From the NCBI GenBank assembly GCA_021018995.1, contig CM037597.1, positions 9,995,299-10,059,298 of the forward strand: DNA of 64,000 bases, read 5' to 3'. This DNA is from Chloranthus sessilifolius (taxonomy: Eukaryota; Streptophyta; Magnoliopsida; Chloranthales; Chloranthaceae). The translations under genes were made by a program, and so were the position numbers. The notes under the pieces are model-generated. The model saw only the letters and a list, made by a program, of their open reading frames with translations. It was not told the DNA's origin and searched no databases. The first letter of the stretch is position 1, and every line of letters starts with the position of its first letter. Below are positions 32,480 to 44,201 of the stretch, piece by piece.

Positions 32480-33110
32480 CATTCTGACTGCCCATTAAAT
32501 ATTTAAGAGTTTCCTATTCCTTGACTTATACTGTGTCAAGCTTCTCTCCCAAGACCCAAATGCATTAGGACTCCTGCCCAGTCCAATCTCTAACCTCAAG
32601 CATTTGAAGTTGACTGCTTCATTTGGAGACTTTGATCAAATTAAGTAATGGCCTGTTTGCTGAAGAGCTGCACTAATTTAGAAACTCTTGTCATAGATAA
32701 TAATGAGGTGAGATATGTTACTTTTCAAAGCAATTAATTTACATTCTAAACTGTCTATAAAGCCACATTTTTAAATTTTCAAATTTTGATCCTTGTCTAA
32801 ATATGTAACCATACGCTGCACCCATGCTACAATGGAGATAGTATATTTGATTGTCAGCTGAACTACTTGAAAGGGGTTGAGATTAGGAACTACCATGGTC
32901 ACGAAAACGTGCTCGAGTTTGTGAAATTTTTTCTAGAGAAAGCGAAGGTTATGGAAACAGTGATGGTTTTCCCTTCTAAAATTGGGTGGACAGAGTCACA
33001 GAGGTAAAGAAGCATTTGATGATTAAGAAGCTAAACGCAATGCCAAGAGCCTCTTCTAATATTGCGATAGCATTCTCTTAAAACTTGGGATATCGTTCTG
33101 AACTAAGGTA
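32480..33110 (+). pseudogene. F-box/LRR/FBD-type pseudogene (C-terminal half)
   Basis: PSPISNLKHLKLTASFGDFD at about 32577-32636 and, after a frame change, LLKSCTNLETLVIDNNE ending near 32708 just before a donor-like GTGAGA are LRR/FBD features. After an intron-like gap, LNYLKGVEIRNYHG and LEFVKFFLEKAKVMETVMV at about 32856-32960 give the FBD-domain hallmark (V-K-F-F-L-E-x-A-x-V-x-E). Stops and shifts show decay, and no F-box was found upstream. In intact family members the F-box recruits SCF ubiquitin ligase and the LRR/FBD part binds the target. It lies 0.6 kb upstream of a second such relic in the same orientation, so the pair probably arose by tandem duplication. Confidence 0.65.
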
Positions 33111-33703
33111 AGCTATAAACTTTTTTCTCTTTCTTTCATCCTTTTTTTTGGGACATGATTTATTATGCTATGAGACACTTAGCTAGTTACTTTTTGATTG
33201 ATGGGAAACAGTGTTATTAAAGGGGTCTTGACTCTTGAGCTATGTGCCTCAACAATGGTTGTTTTGAATCGTCAAAGTGACAAGAAATTTTAAGCATAAT
33301 TTTGCAAGATGTCAACTGATCAGTTATCATGAACATCCAAACAATGAGATTTTGGGTGGGAAAATTATTGATTGCTTTTTTTTTAATGAAATGCGACAAA
33401 CTAAAACATTTATATATTTGGAATTCTTAATGAATAATTAGTACTTTCTATGGACTCGGTAGAATGAGGCTAGGCACAGATAATATGTCAAATAGTATAG
33501 CCCTGCATGGCCTAATCGTATATATAAATATTTTTTTGTATATTATATAGGGCCAAAGTCTACTGACCGTCATTTAAATGCCAAGCTGGCATGGGCCGGC
33601 CATGGTATTAAACTTCTTTAATACCATCTGAAGGTTCCTAGAATCATTAAAGAGAGAGAGAGAGTGTTCATTTGAAAAACCTCTTAACAGAACCCATAAC
33701 AGA
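33111..33703. other. Spacer between two F-box pseudogenes
   Basis: AT-rich sequence with an (AG)n tract at 33650-33665 just ahead of the next F-box. No gene was seen. Confidence 0.4.
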
Positions 33704-36350
33704 ATTAGTGAGTTACCCGATGGTGTTCTCCATTATGTCTCGTCTCTGTTACTGATGAAATTGGCAACAAGAACTAGCATTCTATCAAAGCAATGAAAAA
33801 ACAAGTGGAAATGCCTTTGGAGTAATGCCACCACTCTAGACTTTGGCATGGAATTCGCATGGGGCCAAACACAAGAAGAATTTTCCTGTAACATTAATCG
33901 AATTATAAACCTTCACAATGGCAAGATATACGATAGCTTCCGAATATCTTTCTATCCAAGTGACCAATACCTAGAGAAATGGATCAGATTTGTCACGTCG
34001 AGGGGAGTTAAGGAGCTTTGTCTCAACTTCAGTGAAAGAATTCATGTCTATGATGGAATTCATATCGATGCTTCATCTCATAATCTTAGAGTAAGAAAGC
34101 GAATCAAATTGCCTTGTTGTCTATTTGATTGTGCTCTCTTACCCGTTTGACTTAGAATTTTTCGATTTAAGCCCTTTTTTGGACTTTAGTGTTTTCGTGT
34201 CTCTAGAAGCTCTGTCTCAAGCAGGTTAACATCACTGATGACATGCTTGTAAGTTTGTTTTCGGATTGCCCACTTCTTGAGGATTTGAGTTTAGTAGGGT
34301 GCAGCCATCTAAGTACAATCAAGGTTGACAGTGTATACATGTTTTTGTGGGTACTATCTTGAGATCTCCGTTCCAAAATTCAAATCATTTCTCTTCGAAG
34401 GTGAGATCTTTTATCATTGCATCAGGAACATCTCTTTGTTGGAGGATGCACTTATCAGTTTGGAAGAATTGGATTAGTATGAACTTGCCCATGACCGGAC
34501 AAAGATTTTATCAGATTTTGCACATGTTTAAGATCTTGACTACATGCAGCATGGTGACTTCAGTATTTTTCCTCACTGATTTTATTTTTACAAAAATTTT
34601 TGTTGATAACTTAATTTTATATTAAATTGTGGATTAATATTCTCTGTTCTTGTGTCTCAATAGCATTTAGCAATTGCAGAGGAATATGGGTCTGAAGATT
34701 GGTCTATTACATTCCCCAATATGCAAGAATTACAGCTTCTTATGCAAGCTGAGGGAGACATATTCCCTTCCTGTGTCTTCTTTAGAAGTAGTGGTTGTCC
34801 TCGCCTTGAGAAAATTTGCATATGGGTAGGTTTACTAAAACCTTAATAGTGATTTCACTTTTGTCATTCGCATGGTTAATATCTTCACCTACTTACAAAC
34901 ATCATCTCTGTGATTTTGGTATGAACTTGCAGCTCCCTGTTGATCCTGAAAATTTACCTTCAAAAGAAGTCTCAGAATCAACCTCTTAGTATCAAATTCA
35001 AGGTTATCTTCAAGTTGACGATTAATAAGAATACGACTGTTAGGGAGGCTGCAATTCTTGGGGATTTTGGCATCTCCTCGTTGAACTTGCAGGTTTCCCG
35101 GAGGCTCTATGATTGTGAAATCAGAGAAATCATCGATCTCATTGAGATATTAAATGAAGCTAACATATCCTTTTCTGATTCTACTGATAAACTAATCTGG
35201 AGGCTCGATAACTCTGGATCCTTTTCCTCCAGATCGATGTACAACCTCCTTTCCTCTGTAGTTTCCCCCGAGTTGCCTTGGTTATGGATCTGGGAGGCCC
35301 GTACCCCTCCTAGAGTTGTTTCTTTCGTTTGGTTGAGCGCTAAGGATAAAATCCTCACTGTTGAGAACCTCCAGTGCTGATGCTTCCAACTTGCTAATAG
35401 ATGTGTTCTATGCCTATCCAATATTGAAGATGTCAATCACCTCTTCCTCCATTGTACATATTCGTTTGAGGTATGGAGCCTTTTATTATCCTGGTGTAAT
35501 CATAGTTGGATTAAGCCATTCTCGATGAGCTCTTATATAGGGGCGTGGATATAAGCGGTTGCTCTAAAAGAAAGAATGGGTGCTGGAAGCTTATTCTCCT
35601 CGCTGCTCTGTGGTTAATCTAGAAAGAAAGGAATAACAGGGTCTTTGAAGACAAAGGTACTCATCCTACTCTCCTGGCGGATTGTATCAAGATTAAGGCT
35701 TTGCAATGGGCCAAAAGTTTTAACCTTATAGGCACTGATTCTATTTAGGATGGTCTCAGGGATTGGGGTAGTGTATGGGAGATGTAACTTTTCTGGGTAC
35801 TTTTGGAGATGTAAGGTCTAAATTTTTTTTTCCCAAGGTAGTTTTTGGCCCTCTAATGATGAGCTCCTTGCTTATCATCATCTTGTAGTTTTTTTTTATT
35901 ATTGAATATATTTTGTGGCTCCTTGCTCATCCTCATCTTGTACTTTTTTTTTATTATTGACTATATTTTGTGGCTGATTCATAAAAAAAAAACAGAAGTC
36001 TCGGAGTCACCAGTTATAAACCCATTGGATTATAATTTTCATCATCTCAAGGAAGTACAGATTGACCACTTTAGTGGGTACCAAAAGGATATGCTTTTGG
36101 TGAAATTTTTCTTGGAAAAGGCTCTTGTTCTCGAGCATTTGATATTAATAGGTCCTCCAAATGGATTTCAATGCATGAAGAAGGATCGTGCATCTCAACA
36201 ATCTATTGAAATGCCATCTAAGCATCTCCACCGGCAACTATTACTCTTGCCCAAGGCCTCACAGAGTGCAAATATAGAACTATATGATTACTTAGAAAAT
36301 CATAAACGATTATGTCTGACGCATATTGATTTTTACTGTAATGTCTAAAC
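33704..36350 (+). pseudogene. F-box/LRR/FBD pseudogene, split by a LINE
   Basis: The F-box begins ISELPDGVLHYVSSLL and continues KLATRTSILSKQ, with a TGA at 33794, then WKCLWSNATTLDFG. That order is the canonical L-P-x-x-x-L-x-x-I/V-L-S-L-L, then R-T-S-x-L-S-K-R-W-K-x-L-W. An open stretch to 34150 follows, then LRR exons: ITDDMLVSLFSDCPLLEDLS around 34230-34290, and 34665-34828 with DWSITFPNMQELQLLMQAEG and CPRLEKICIW before a GTAGG donor. The last exon starts LPVDPENLPSKEVSES at 34932 and is interrupted at about 34983 by a LINE. It resumes after the LINE with VINPLDYNFHHLKEVQ and LVKFFLEKALVLEHLIL, the FBD domain. The F-box stop, frame changes and insertion make it non-functional. Confidence 0.75.
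34984..35993 (+). mobile_element. 5-prime-truncated LINE inserted in the FBD exon
   Basis: The body encodes a decayed zf-RVT-type C-terminal segment of a plant LINE: DKLIWRLDNSGSFSSRSMYN, PWLWIWEARTPPRVVSFVWL, then CVLCLSNIEDVNHLFLHCTY. It ends with a poly(A) tract at 35984-35992. The target sequence AGAAGTCTCAGAATCAACC (34965-34983) is repeated after the tail as AGAAGTCTCGGAGTCACC (35994-36011), the long variable duplication typical of target-primed reverse transcription. The 3-prime end also carries a 60-bp near-duplicate (CATCATCTTGTAGTTTTTTT and CATCCTCATCTTGTACTTTT with ATTTTGTGGCT). Confidence 0.8.
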
Positions 36351-36683
36351 CATAGTAGCCAGTTCTGTGGTCAGTTTATTTCGATCATTGACATCTTCAG
36401 TTCACTTGTTACTTAATACACATATTTTCTATATTTCTTGCATAACTATGAAGAAAATCAAATTAGCTTTAAAGTTTGTTAGTTTTGTGTGTTAGCTTGT
36501 ACTTCTTTTAGAACTATATTTGCCTTTTCTCAATACTCGTAAGTGTGCATTGCTTTGCAGATGGGAAGAACTCAGGCTTAAGCTTTTATGATTCTTTGGT
36601 CAAATGATAATGTTAACAAGACTTCGTAGTGTGGATTTGATACCAAGCTATTATAAACTTATCTTCAAGTTGCTTCTATGATA
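36351..36683. other. 3-prime flank of the F-box pseudogene
   Basis: AT-rich sequence without a further coding block. It may include the former 3-prime untranslated region. Confidence 0.4.
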
Positions 36684-36874
36684 GGGGCAATGGTCAGGTC
36701 CTACCACATAGAACCGGATTGCCAGTCCTACCCCCATTTGCTGCCCATTGAAATAGGAGAATCTTGACTGCACGCCATGCTATAGAAAGTGAAAACAAAG
36801 AAAGTCAAGATTCTCCTATTTCCAATGGCAGGACTGGAAATCCGGTTCTACCTAGTAGGACCTGACCATTGCCC
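36684..36874. mobile_element. Mutator-like MITE with perfect 9-bp target duplication
   Basis: Begins GGGGCAATGGTCAGGTCCTA and ends TAGGACCTGACCATTGCCC. The arms pair further through AGAACCGGATTGCCAGTCCT against AGGACTGGAAATCCGGTTCT and GAAATAGGAGAATCTTGACT against AGTCAAGATTCTCCTATTTC. TCTATGATA flanks it on both sides (36675-36683 and 36875-36883). At 191 bp it is the best-preserved miniature element in the window. Confidence 0.9.
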
Positions 36875-36883
36875 TCTATGATA

Positions 36884-38173
36884 CATTGTCGACATAACCT
36901 AGTGATAACAATTAATGAATGATGCCCTTAATGATTCTACTTGGTTGTAAGAAAACTATTAAATAGTTCTACTCACCAGTTTTTTACATGATATAATAGA
37001 CAATTCTTTTACATGATACAATAGACAAGTCAAGGTTTCAATACAGACTAGAGAGAACCATCAATTTGAATTAAGAGCTCAACCCATTATCAAGGATCTG
37101 CCCAAATTTAACAATTTGATTCTCAACAAAACTTCATTAGAATTACATTTTGCTTGAATTTATATAAATCAAACAGTCACATTGAAACACTATATACTTC
37201 ACTATGGCAGGAGATAATTAGCTTTTGAATTTTACATGTTGATCTAAACAAAGTAATCCTAGTAGATACAATATCATGTTCGTACAAAATATCAAGGAAC
37301 CAATTTTTCATTTTCGATTACTGCCTCATTCTGCGGAGCTCGGGAGTTTCTTTCATCTGTCTTCAAAGTTCACCATCCTTCCTCATGTCTAAATTGCTCA
37401 AATTCCATTGGTAGTAAGCCAAGAATTTTAAGCGAGCATCAAGGTTTACTCATGTAACCAAAGACATTTCACAATTTTTTGTCATCTCTTTAACAGAATG
37501 CTAGTTCCTGTTGTGTATCTCATCGGCAATAGGGATGTTGTGATAGATTACACCATACTTTTAAATTATTTGCTCGATCATGTGTTTCATTGAGAGCTTC
37601 CATTCTTTTGGTGCCAATTGGTTGGTGCGTTACTCCAAAAGGGAAAAGGATCCTACATCAAGTTCCTTTTATTAGCCAGAGGAAAGAACATAGCAAAGCT
37701 TCCTGAAACCAAAACCATCATGAAACCAGTCTGGCACAGCATGAACTAGGATTTACGGGTCTGAACTCGAGCCAAACCCGACCCAATCTTTTCTGACCTT
37801 GTCCAACAGGGCTCGTAATTGTCAGGTGCAAGTTGGCCTGGTCCACAGGATTGAGCACCCAACCAATGATAACCAATGGCCAAGGCCACACAACTCGTTG
37901 GGCTGGACCAGAAATTTGGCTGCTTGCCACCCCTAGTGTGTTACTAGTAAAATCATTTGGGTTGAACCTTTAAACTTAATTTATGGGAATTTGAATACTT
38001 CTCTCCCACCCATTCGATAGTACAAATTGAAACTATTTCTTGGTTTTGCAAAACTAGAACGTCATCCATTCCGTTGATTTATCATAAATTCCAAGATCCA
38101 ACAGTTTCAAGATCAATACGTTGATATACTAAACATGAACGCCTAGAAAGGTAGCAGAAGACTACAAACAATA
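36884..38173. other. Intergenic; includes a GC-rich repeat at about 37725-37945
   Basis: The 37725-37945 part ends GCTTGCCACCCCTAGTG, reads TAGGGGTGGCAAGC on the other strand, and is rich in GGGTCGGG-like words. It belongs to a common plant repeat class also suggested at 8518 and 24590. The 70-codon frame on its minus strand is not a gene. Confidence 0.4.
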
Positions 38174-38413
38174 TTAAGAGATACCATAAAATGAGATAGG
38201 AACGATTATCATCTCTGAATACTCGTCTAATACTATCTGGACATGTGACGATGCCTTGGGCAAGGGTAGCAATTGTTCACGGAGGAGATTCAATGATGCA
38301 TTAATGGATTCTGATTGACAAGTATTTGTCTCATGGATTCCATTATGAGGAGCAACCAATACTAGATCTTCAAAAACAATGGCCTTCTCTAAGAAGAATT
38401 TCAGAAATCGCAT
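38174..38413 (-). pseudogene. FBD-domain fragment of a third F-box relic
   Basis: Reads MRFLKFFLEKAIVFEDLVLV, then REQLLPLPKASSHVQIVLDE. This matches both FBD relics on the plus strand (LVKFFLEKALVLEHLIL and QLLLLPKASQSANIELYDY). It lies in the opposite orientation, so the local cluster includes an inverted member. The upstream part is lost, and a large solo LTR begins 140 bases to its right. Confidence 0.65.
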
Positions 38414-38636
38414 ATCGATCTTGTGTCCAGTGAAGTTACTAATCTACAAAGTCCGAGGGATCTTCCACTACCATTCGTAGGTCCCTTTGATAAGATCGTT
38501 GACGAATAAACAAGTACTGTGTCTTTGCATCAAAATCAAATGAATGGATAAATGTGACAACCCGGATTTCTGCACCCGGAAACTCATGCCATCAGGATCA
38601 TAAACCTTGATAATCCCCAGAACAAACTAAGGAGTG

Positions 38637-39218
38637 TGATGCAGCGCTGAACTGCAACCTTCGACTAGAACTGTTGATTTCTAAGAAGAAATATCAGAAA
38701 TTTAATGGGCATCCACCATTCTTGTTGATTCACACGAATACCAAGAGAAACGGGAAACAAAAATTTGGAAGACCTCAAAATTTCAATATATTCAATAATA
38801 AATTTTTTGTTTGGGTTACATCCATTAAATAGAAAAAGAAAGCAAAAATTACTAAAAATAGCAAAAACGAGATAAACCTATAGATGAAAAGATATTCCTA
38901 TTAGAATCAATCCAGAGTCGAAATAGATCGATCCTGAGTTGTAAATCTCTGGGAATTGCGAAAGAGATTATTTCCTAAAATAGCAAAATTGCTATTTCGG
39001 CCCTTAAATGAAAGAATTTCCCTAAAAAAACACGGACCTCACGGCAAAGCTGTGACTATTGATCGTTTGGGTGTTTTCATTCCAAAATGGGCTTTCGCGG
39101 GATTTTCTGACGTTTGGGTCCATGATTTCTACTAGTGCCTGACGCAAAATTCTAACAAGTGGACCTACGTCGATCCAAGGCCTCCATGTATTCGTTCACG
39201 GTAATTTGCACTGCATCA
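38637..39218. mobile_element. Smaller solo LTR nested within the gypsy solo LTR
   Basis: A 582-bp segment with inverted ends TGATGCAG and CTGCATCA (TG...CA) is flanked by perfect GAGTG at 38632-38636 and 39219-39223. It has no internal coding sequence. Size and 5-bp duplication suit a solo LTR of a copia or small gypsy family. It must be younger than the 38553-41841 solo LTR or its parent element. Confidence 0.75.
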
Positions 39219-40498
39219 GAGTGTCTGCTCATCTAGCGGAAATCAGAGCAGACACTATCTAAAGTGGCAGATCGAGTTATCATATAAGGCTCTAAATAAA
39301 AAGAACAGAAATAAAACGATATATATATATGTATAACAAAAGAATATACATCCTCAAAAAGGAACCAAGGAGAACCACTGGTGATGGACATTCATCACCC
39401 AAAATAATGGTTCCCAATAGTGGTTCCTATAGAATGTATAAAACTACAAGTAACATCTATAGTAAAATAAAACAGAACAGTGGCCACCAGTGCACACAGA
39501 TAATCCAAAATATATGTACAGATTCCAAAATGATAGACTAAATACACAAACTCTCGATAGAACTCGCAAATAGGTGTTCGTGTCCCCCTCGTATAGTCTC
39601 GGCCTTCGATAATCCCCACTCTACTGCGGAGCCTAACCAGAACTTATGATATAAAAATCAGGGTGAGCTAACCATCTAAGCTCAATACAAGAAACTTAAG
39701 TAAATTGTATCTAAAATGTAAGACATGATTTGTAGAACATAACTCAAAACAGATGTCAAATCAGAGAATGCAGACAGAGATGATCAAATGACAGATGCAG
39801 AACTTCAAAGAACAGATGCAGAATATCAAAAAACAGACTTTGATTTCAGAGTTTTCAGATGCTATGCATATAATAATTAATGACTTAAATTCTATACTTA
39901 AATAATTCCCGTGAATATAACATGTGGTAGCCAGATTTTTGTCGATGGGTAACCCTGACCATCGTCGTTCAATGAACAATTTTAGATATTTACATCAAGC
40001 CTCTTCAAAGGAGAGAAACTTGTGCCAGGGGGTTTACAAATCAGATACACGGATATCCCGTCATGTCGGTCGTGGATATCCTGCCACGTCAGGGGGATTC
40101 GTCACATGAACTTTAAATCAATACTTATACAGAACCTCGAAAATCAGATAGCAGAGAATAAATAACATAAATCAGACAACAGAGATCAGATAGCAAAGAT
40201 AAGATAACAGGAATCAGATAGCAGAGATCAGATAACAGAGCTTTCATTGATATGCAAGACATGCTTTTAAAATAGAAATCAGGAGACAGGTGCTATGAGA
40301 CCATACAGTCAAAATCAGATACAAGTTAAGTTGAATTTCCCCTACTTTAGATCAGGTCTTTCTAAGTAAATCCAAAGCTTTTTAAAGTGTCTCGGTCTTG
40401 ACCTAGACCATACGTGTGGTGTACTAAGTGTCAGAAGTGTCAGAATACTAATTGGTACACTGCCCAGCAGTGCCTTTTCCAGAAAACCAAAACAAGGA

Positions 40499-41120
40499 AT
40501 TCGATCGATCAATTTCTCTATTTGATCGATCAGATTCACATCTGATCGATCAATCACTTCATTTGATCGATCGGATCCCTTAATCCTTTACAGACAGAAC
40601 AGAGGAAATCGGATTGATCAATTCTCATGTTTGATCGATCGGACTCACAATTTGATCGATCAATTCTCATGTTTGATCAATCGAAACCCAACATTTTATA
40701 TATACATAATAGAGGAAATTCGATCGATCAACTTCCCTATTTGATCGATCGGATCCTCAATTCGATCGATCAATCCTCATGTTTGATCGATCGGATTTTC
40801 AAAGTCAAATTTTCAGAAAAACAGACCTCCTGTTATATAAGGCATTTATAAAATTTGATCGATCAATCTCATAGTTCGATTGATCAATTTCTCAATTGAT
40901 CGATTAGTTCACACTTGATTGATCATTTCATAGTTTGATCGATTAGTTCTAAATTTGATCGATCAAATCCCCATTTTGATCGATCGAACTTATCAGGCAT
41001 TAACTTATTCAAAATCACCCTCCTGTTCTATAGGGGTTTATACAATTCGATCGATCAAATCTCAAATTTGATCGATCGGATTATAATTTGATCGATCAAA
41101 TACTCAATTTGATCAATTGG
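40499..41120. repeat. GATCGATC-rich interspersed tandem array
   Basis: About sixteen exact GATCGATC and several one-base variants (GATTGATC, GATCGATT, GATCAATC) occur in roughly 620 bases. They are spaced about 20 bases apart with linkers such as AATTCTCATGTTT and AAATCCCCATTTT. The units are grouped in blocks separated by spacers with AGAACAGAGGAAAT or AATAGAGGAAATT just before the first unit. It lies inside the gypsy-type solo LTR. Confidence 0.9.
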
Positions 41121-41846
41121 AAATGACAGTTTCTGTCATTAATACAGTTCGTTGATTTTTTTTAACCTATTTCAACCATAGCCTTTATGATTCTCCATGA
41201 ATCATTCAAGAACATATAAATACATATTTATGACATGTAAATCTCTTATAAATACCTAATAACTCACCTCTTTGATGGCTGTTTCTTGGTTCACGACATC
41301 TTCGGTTCAAAGTGGGTTTTGGACTCGGGATTCAAGCATTTACCGATTTGAGCTCTCTGATGAACCAGAGGAGTATCACCACGTCAACACACAGACGTGT
41401 ATTGCCTTCCCAAATAGATTCGACGTACACACGTCAATTTCTTCACGTTCTAAATCAGAGGATCCGTAATCTAGGGTTTCTCGAACTTTGGTTTCGCAGA
41501 GGGTTCTCTAGCATTAGCTTGCAAGCAAGGTTTTCAGAGTATGGAAGAGAGAAGTGGTATTCTTTAACCTTCCTTCCCTTGTAAGCTAACTAAAGGAAAT
41601 ATCTCTGATATTTCCCCTTCCTATGTTTAAACTTCGGCGTTGAGCACATACACCCACTCACGCGTACCATATTCTACCAAGGGTCCAATCGGATCTCAGA
41701 TTTGTGTCACAAGTGACCTATAGCTTCACGTGCATACAGATTAATAATATTGCTATTAATATTAATATTATTAAATTTTAAATTCGTCTCGATTTTTGTG
41801 TTAGACACGCATATCAAGGCAATTAAGTTAGGGTCGTTACAATAAA

Positions 41847-42573
41847 CGTAAGTAGATGAAGAAAAAAAATGACTTTCAAGTATAACAAAGCTTACGATGA
41901 AAAGAAAAAAAAATTTAATATATTTTGCTCTTTATTGCTTAAAAAAAAAAGCTTACGATGAAAAGTTTCTCTAAACAAGGACAAATACAATCTTTAAAAA
42001 AGCTGTAGATGTCAACTCCACAAGCATCTGTAGGTCTTGTAGATTATGCATTGTTATAGGCAAATGTTCGTAGATTTCCTCCTTCCATATGTTTATTTGC
42101 TAAGAAGACACTAAAGAACACATTTAGAATTAGAAGCTTATAAGTGGAAGTAAATCATTCGATTGATGAACTTTAATATTAGTTATCAAAATTAAGAATA
42201 ATCGTTGGTATTAGAGTACACAGATCGGATGATTCGAATCTCCCAAAAATTGTGATTTTTGGACCCATAGCCCAAGTATTGTTGATATATCACTTAGACA
42301 GCATGAATTTCCACGATCTTAAGCCAATAAATGGTGTAAGATCTTTTATACAGAATTTGGTGTTTAAATGACGGCTAGGAGAGTCCCTAAAAAAATATAT
42401 TTAAAAGTAAACCTATATACAAAATAGATTTAAGAGTGCACTCTGAAGGAGATAAATAGAACAACTTGTGTTGCTGCATTACAAAGGATTTCTTTATACT
42501 AAAATAGCTTGCTAGCTACTAACACATTAACCTTGTTTTTCATTTCAAAATTTCAACTTGTATCATGCTACTC
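41847..42573. other. Spacer, including dispersed repeat copy 2 (42135-42395)
   Basis: 42135-42395 is homologous to 9930-10190. The rest is AT-rich, with a short direct repeat GCTTACGATGAAAAG at about 41889 and 41951. No gene was seen. Confidence 0.55.
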
Positions 42574-43924
42574 GTGTAACACCTGCCCCTAGAGATTTGT
42601 GATGGTCAAAGGTTGACTGGACACTGGTGTGACCTGACTGAACCAGGTGACTACCTGAAGCTAGGTCTACCAAAATTCTAGGAGCACCCATCATAAATAA
42701 ATAAGAATTTAATTATTACTAGTGGCACCTCTCCTAAGGCAATGAAATTTAGACTATTTATAATAGGGCACCTCGTTTGATTTAATGAGTGTGTTAAGAA
42801 ATGGATAAAACCCACGCAATATCTTGTGCCTTAGATTTAGCCGGATCATTTTAATAGTAAAATTTTGGCCCGAAGTTTGACCCAAATAGGACCCGAACCT
42901 TAAGGATGATGAAAGGATCAACACCAACGAATTAGATTCTAGAGTCTATCACTAGTTTCTTTCGATGATCGAGTCAAACATTGACCCATAAACCGGAAGC
43001 TTTGAGATAAGCCAACACTTAAAGCTAGGTATTTGTTGTTTACATAGAGGAGTGACAAATATGATAAATAGGTTTAAAGCCTAAGGGCATTGGTACATTA
43101 AATAAACAATTTTTGTAAATTAAAATTAGAATTTACAAATCTCTTGTAAATTCTAGCCATTGAATGATTGGACTAAAGTTTGACCGATCTTATACCATAG
43201 ATTTCACATTGGGGAAATCTAAGGTATAAGATGCACTTAGATGCATGCACTACTAGATTAGGAAGACTTTGGAATTTCACGCATATTAAGGGCCTTGAAG
43301 ACCACTAGAGGACAAAGCATGACTTGGTGAGTGGTGGGTCAACATGGTTCAAGGTAAAGGGGCGCATGGGACAAGGTGAGAAAGAGAGGAATTTTCATGA
43401 TAAGCATATATGGGAAATGAAGGAAATAAGAGCTTGGGGAAGTAGAAATGTGACACATGTCACAAAATTTCAGTTTGTGTTCCCCATCCCCCCTTGAAAA
43501 TTTTGAATTTCCCATGGGGGTTCCCATTTGCATTGTAGCTTCTTCTTCCTCTAGACTCCATGAAACTCCATAGAAACCTAGAAGTTCTAGCCTTCTCATC
43601 CACAATCTAGCCATTAAAATTTAAAACAAAAACCACCAATCTCTCCCCCACTTCACCCACACCAACATAGTTGAATTTGAGCCCCATCCCAACCATCTTA
43701 GCCCCACATTTTGGAGAGAAAATAACTTGAAGATTGGAGATTTCAAGGTAAAGTCTTGGTTAGTTGCTTGTCTAGTTTTTTCTTTTGTCTTGTTGAATAG
43801 AAATTTTGCCATAGTTTCTATGGTTTCCTTTCACTTTTATGGCTAGAAATTTTGGAATGATCATGTCCCTACATGAGACTAGTACCTTGGAGGCTGTGGT
43901 TGTGATCTATATGATCACATAAAT
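42574..43924 (+). repeat. Possible 5-prime part of another gypsy LTR
   Basis: Starts TGTAACACCTGCCCCTAGAG, the style of opening seen in the chromovirus LTRs here (TGTAACGACCC, TGTAAGAACCC), and has GAAGATTGGAGATTTCAAGG near its right part. The right end would have been displaced by the chromovirus inserted at 43925, so the matching terminus and duplication cannot be seen. No coding sequence was found. Confidence 0.4.
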
Positions 43925-44155
43925 TGTAAGAACCCCCTAAATTTTGTAAACCGTGTAGGTTAGGTGTGTGTGTGTCTGTGGTTCACAAGGGAACCCATGC
44001 ACAAGTTCACACCTTGGTGTGTGTATGTGTCTAACACATTGGGTGTTAGAGGTTAAGTAACACCTATCTATGGTGTTTGTGTTTAATAAGTTGACAAACT
44101 CAACTAATAGAGATAAGGGGGTCTCACACGTGGGTTTCTTTTTCTTGCTTGAGTT

Positions 44156-44158
<3 letters not shown>

Positions 44159-44199
<41 letters not shown>
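44159..44199. repeat. (GA)n microsatellite in the LTR
   Basis: About twenty GA units in the 5-prime LTR. The corresponding place in the 3-prime LTR (near 63585) has only GAGAGAGAG, so the tract expanded or shrank after insertion. Confidence 0.9.

Positions 44200-44201
<2 letters not shown>

Larger units (their letters stand above)
38553..41841 (-). mobile_element. Gypsy-type solo LTR, 3.3 kb, with perfect 5-bp target duplication
   Basis: On the minus strand it begins TGTAACGACCCTAAC and ends ATCCGGGTTGTCACA. ATAAA flanks it on both sides (38548-38552 and 41842-41846). There is no primer-binding site, gag or pol inside, so it is a solo LTR left by recombination between the LTRs of a full element. 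Shared phrases with the chromovirus LTR at 43925-46317 (the GGCACAAGT and CATGAACAACGATGG region, and the ACGTGGCAGGATATCC words) place it in the same broad chromovirus group. Confidence 0.85.

Noticed and set aside
37718-37930. 70-codon minus-strand frame
   Set aside because: It lies in a GC-rich dispersed repeat and has a biased, proline-rich make-up without a domain.
40499-41120. Regularly spaced repeats that could be mistaken for a CRISPR array
   Set aside because: Repeats are 8-bp palindromes, spacers are themselves similar and short, and the DNA is eukaryotic LTR sequence. It is not a CRISPR array.
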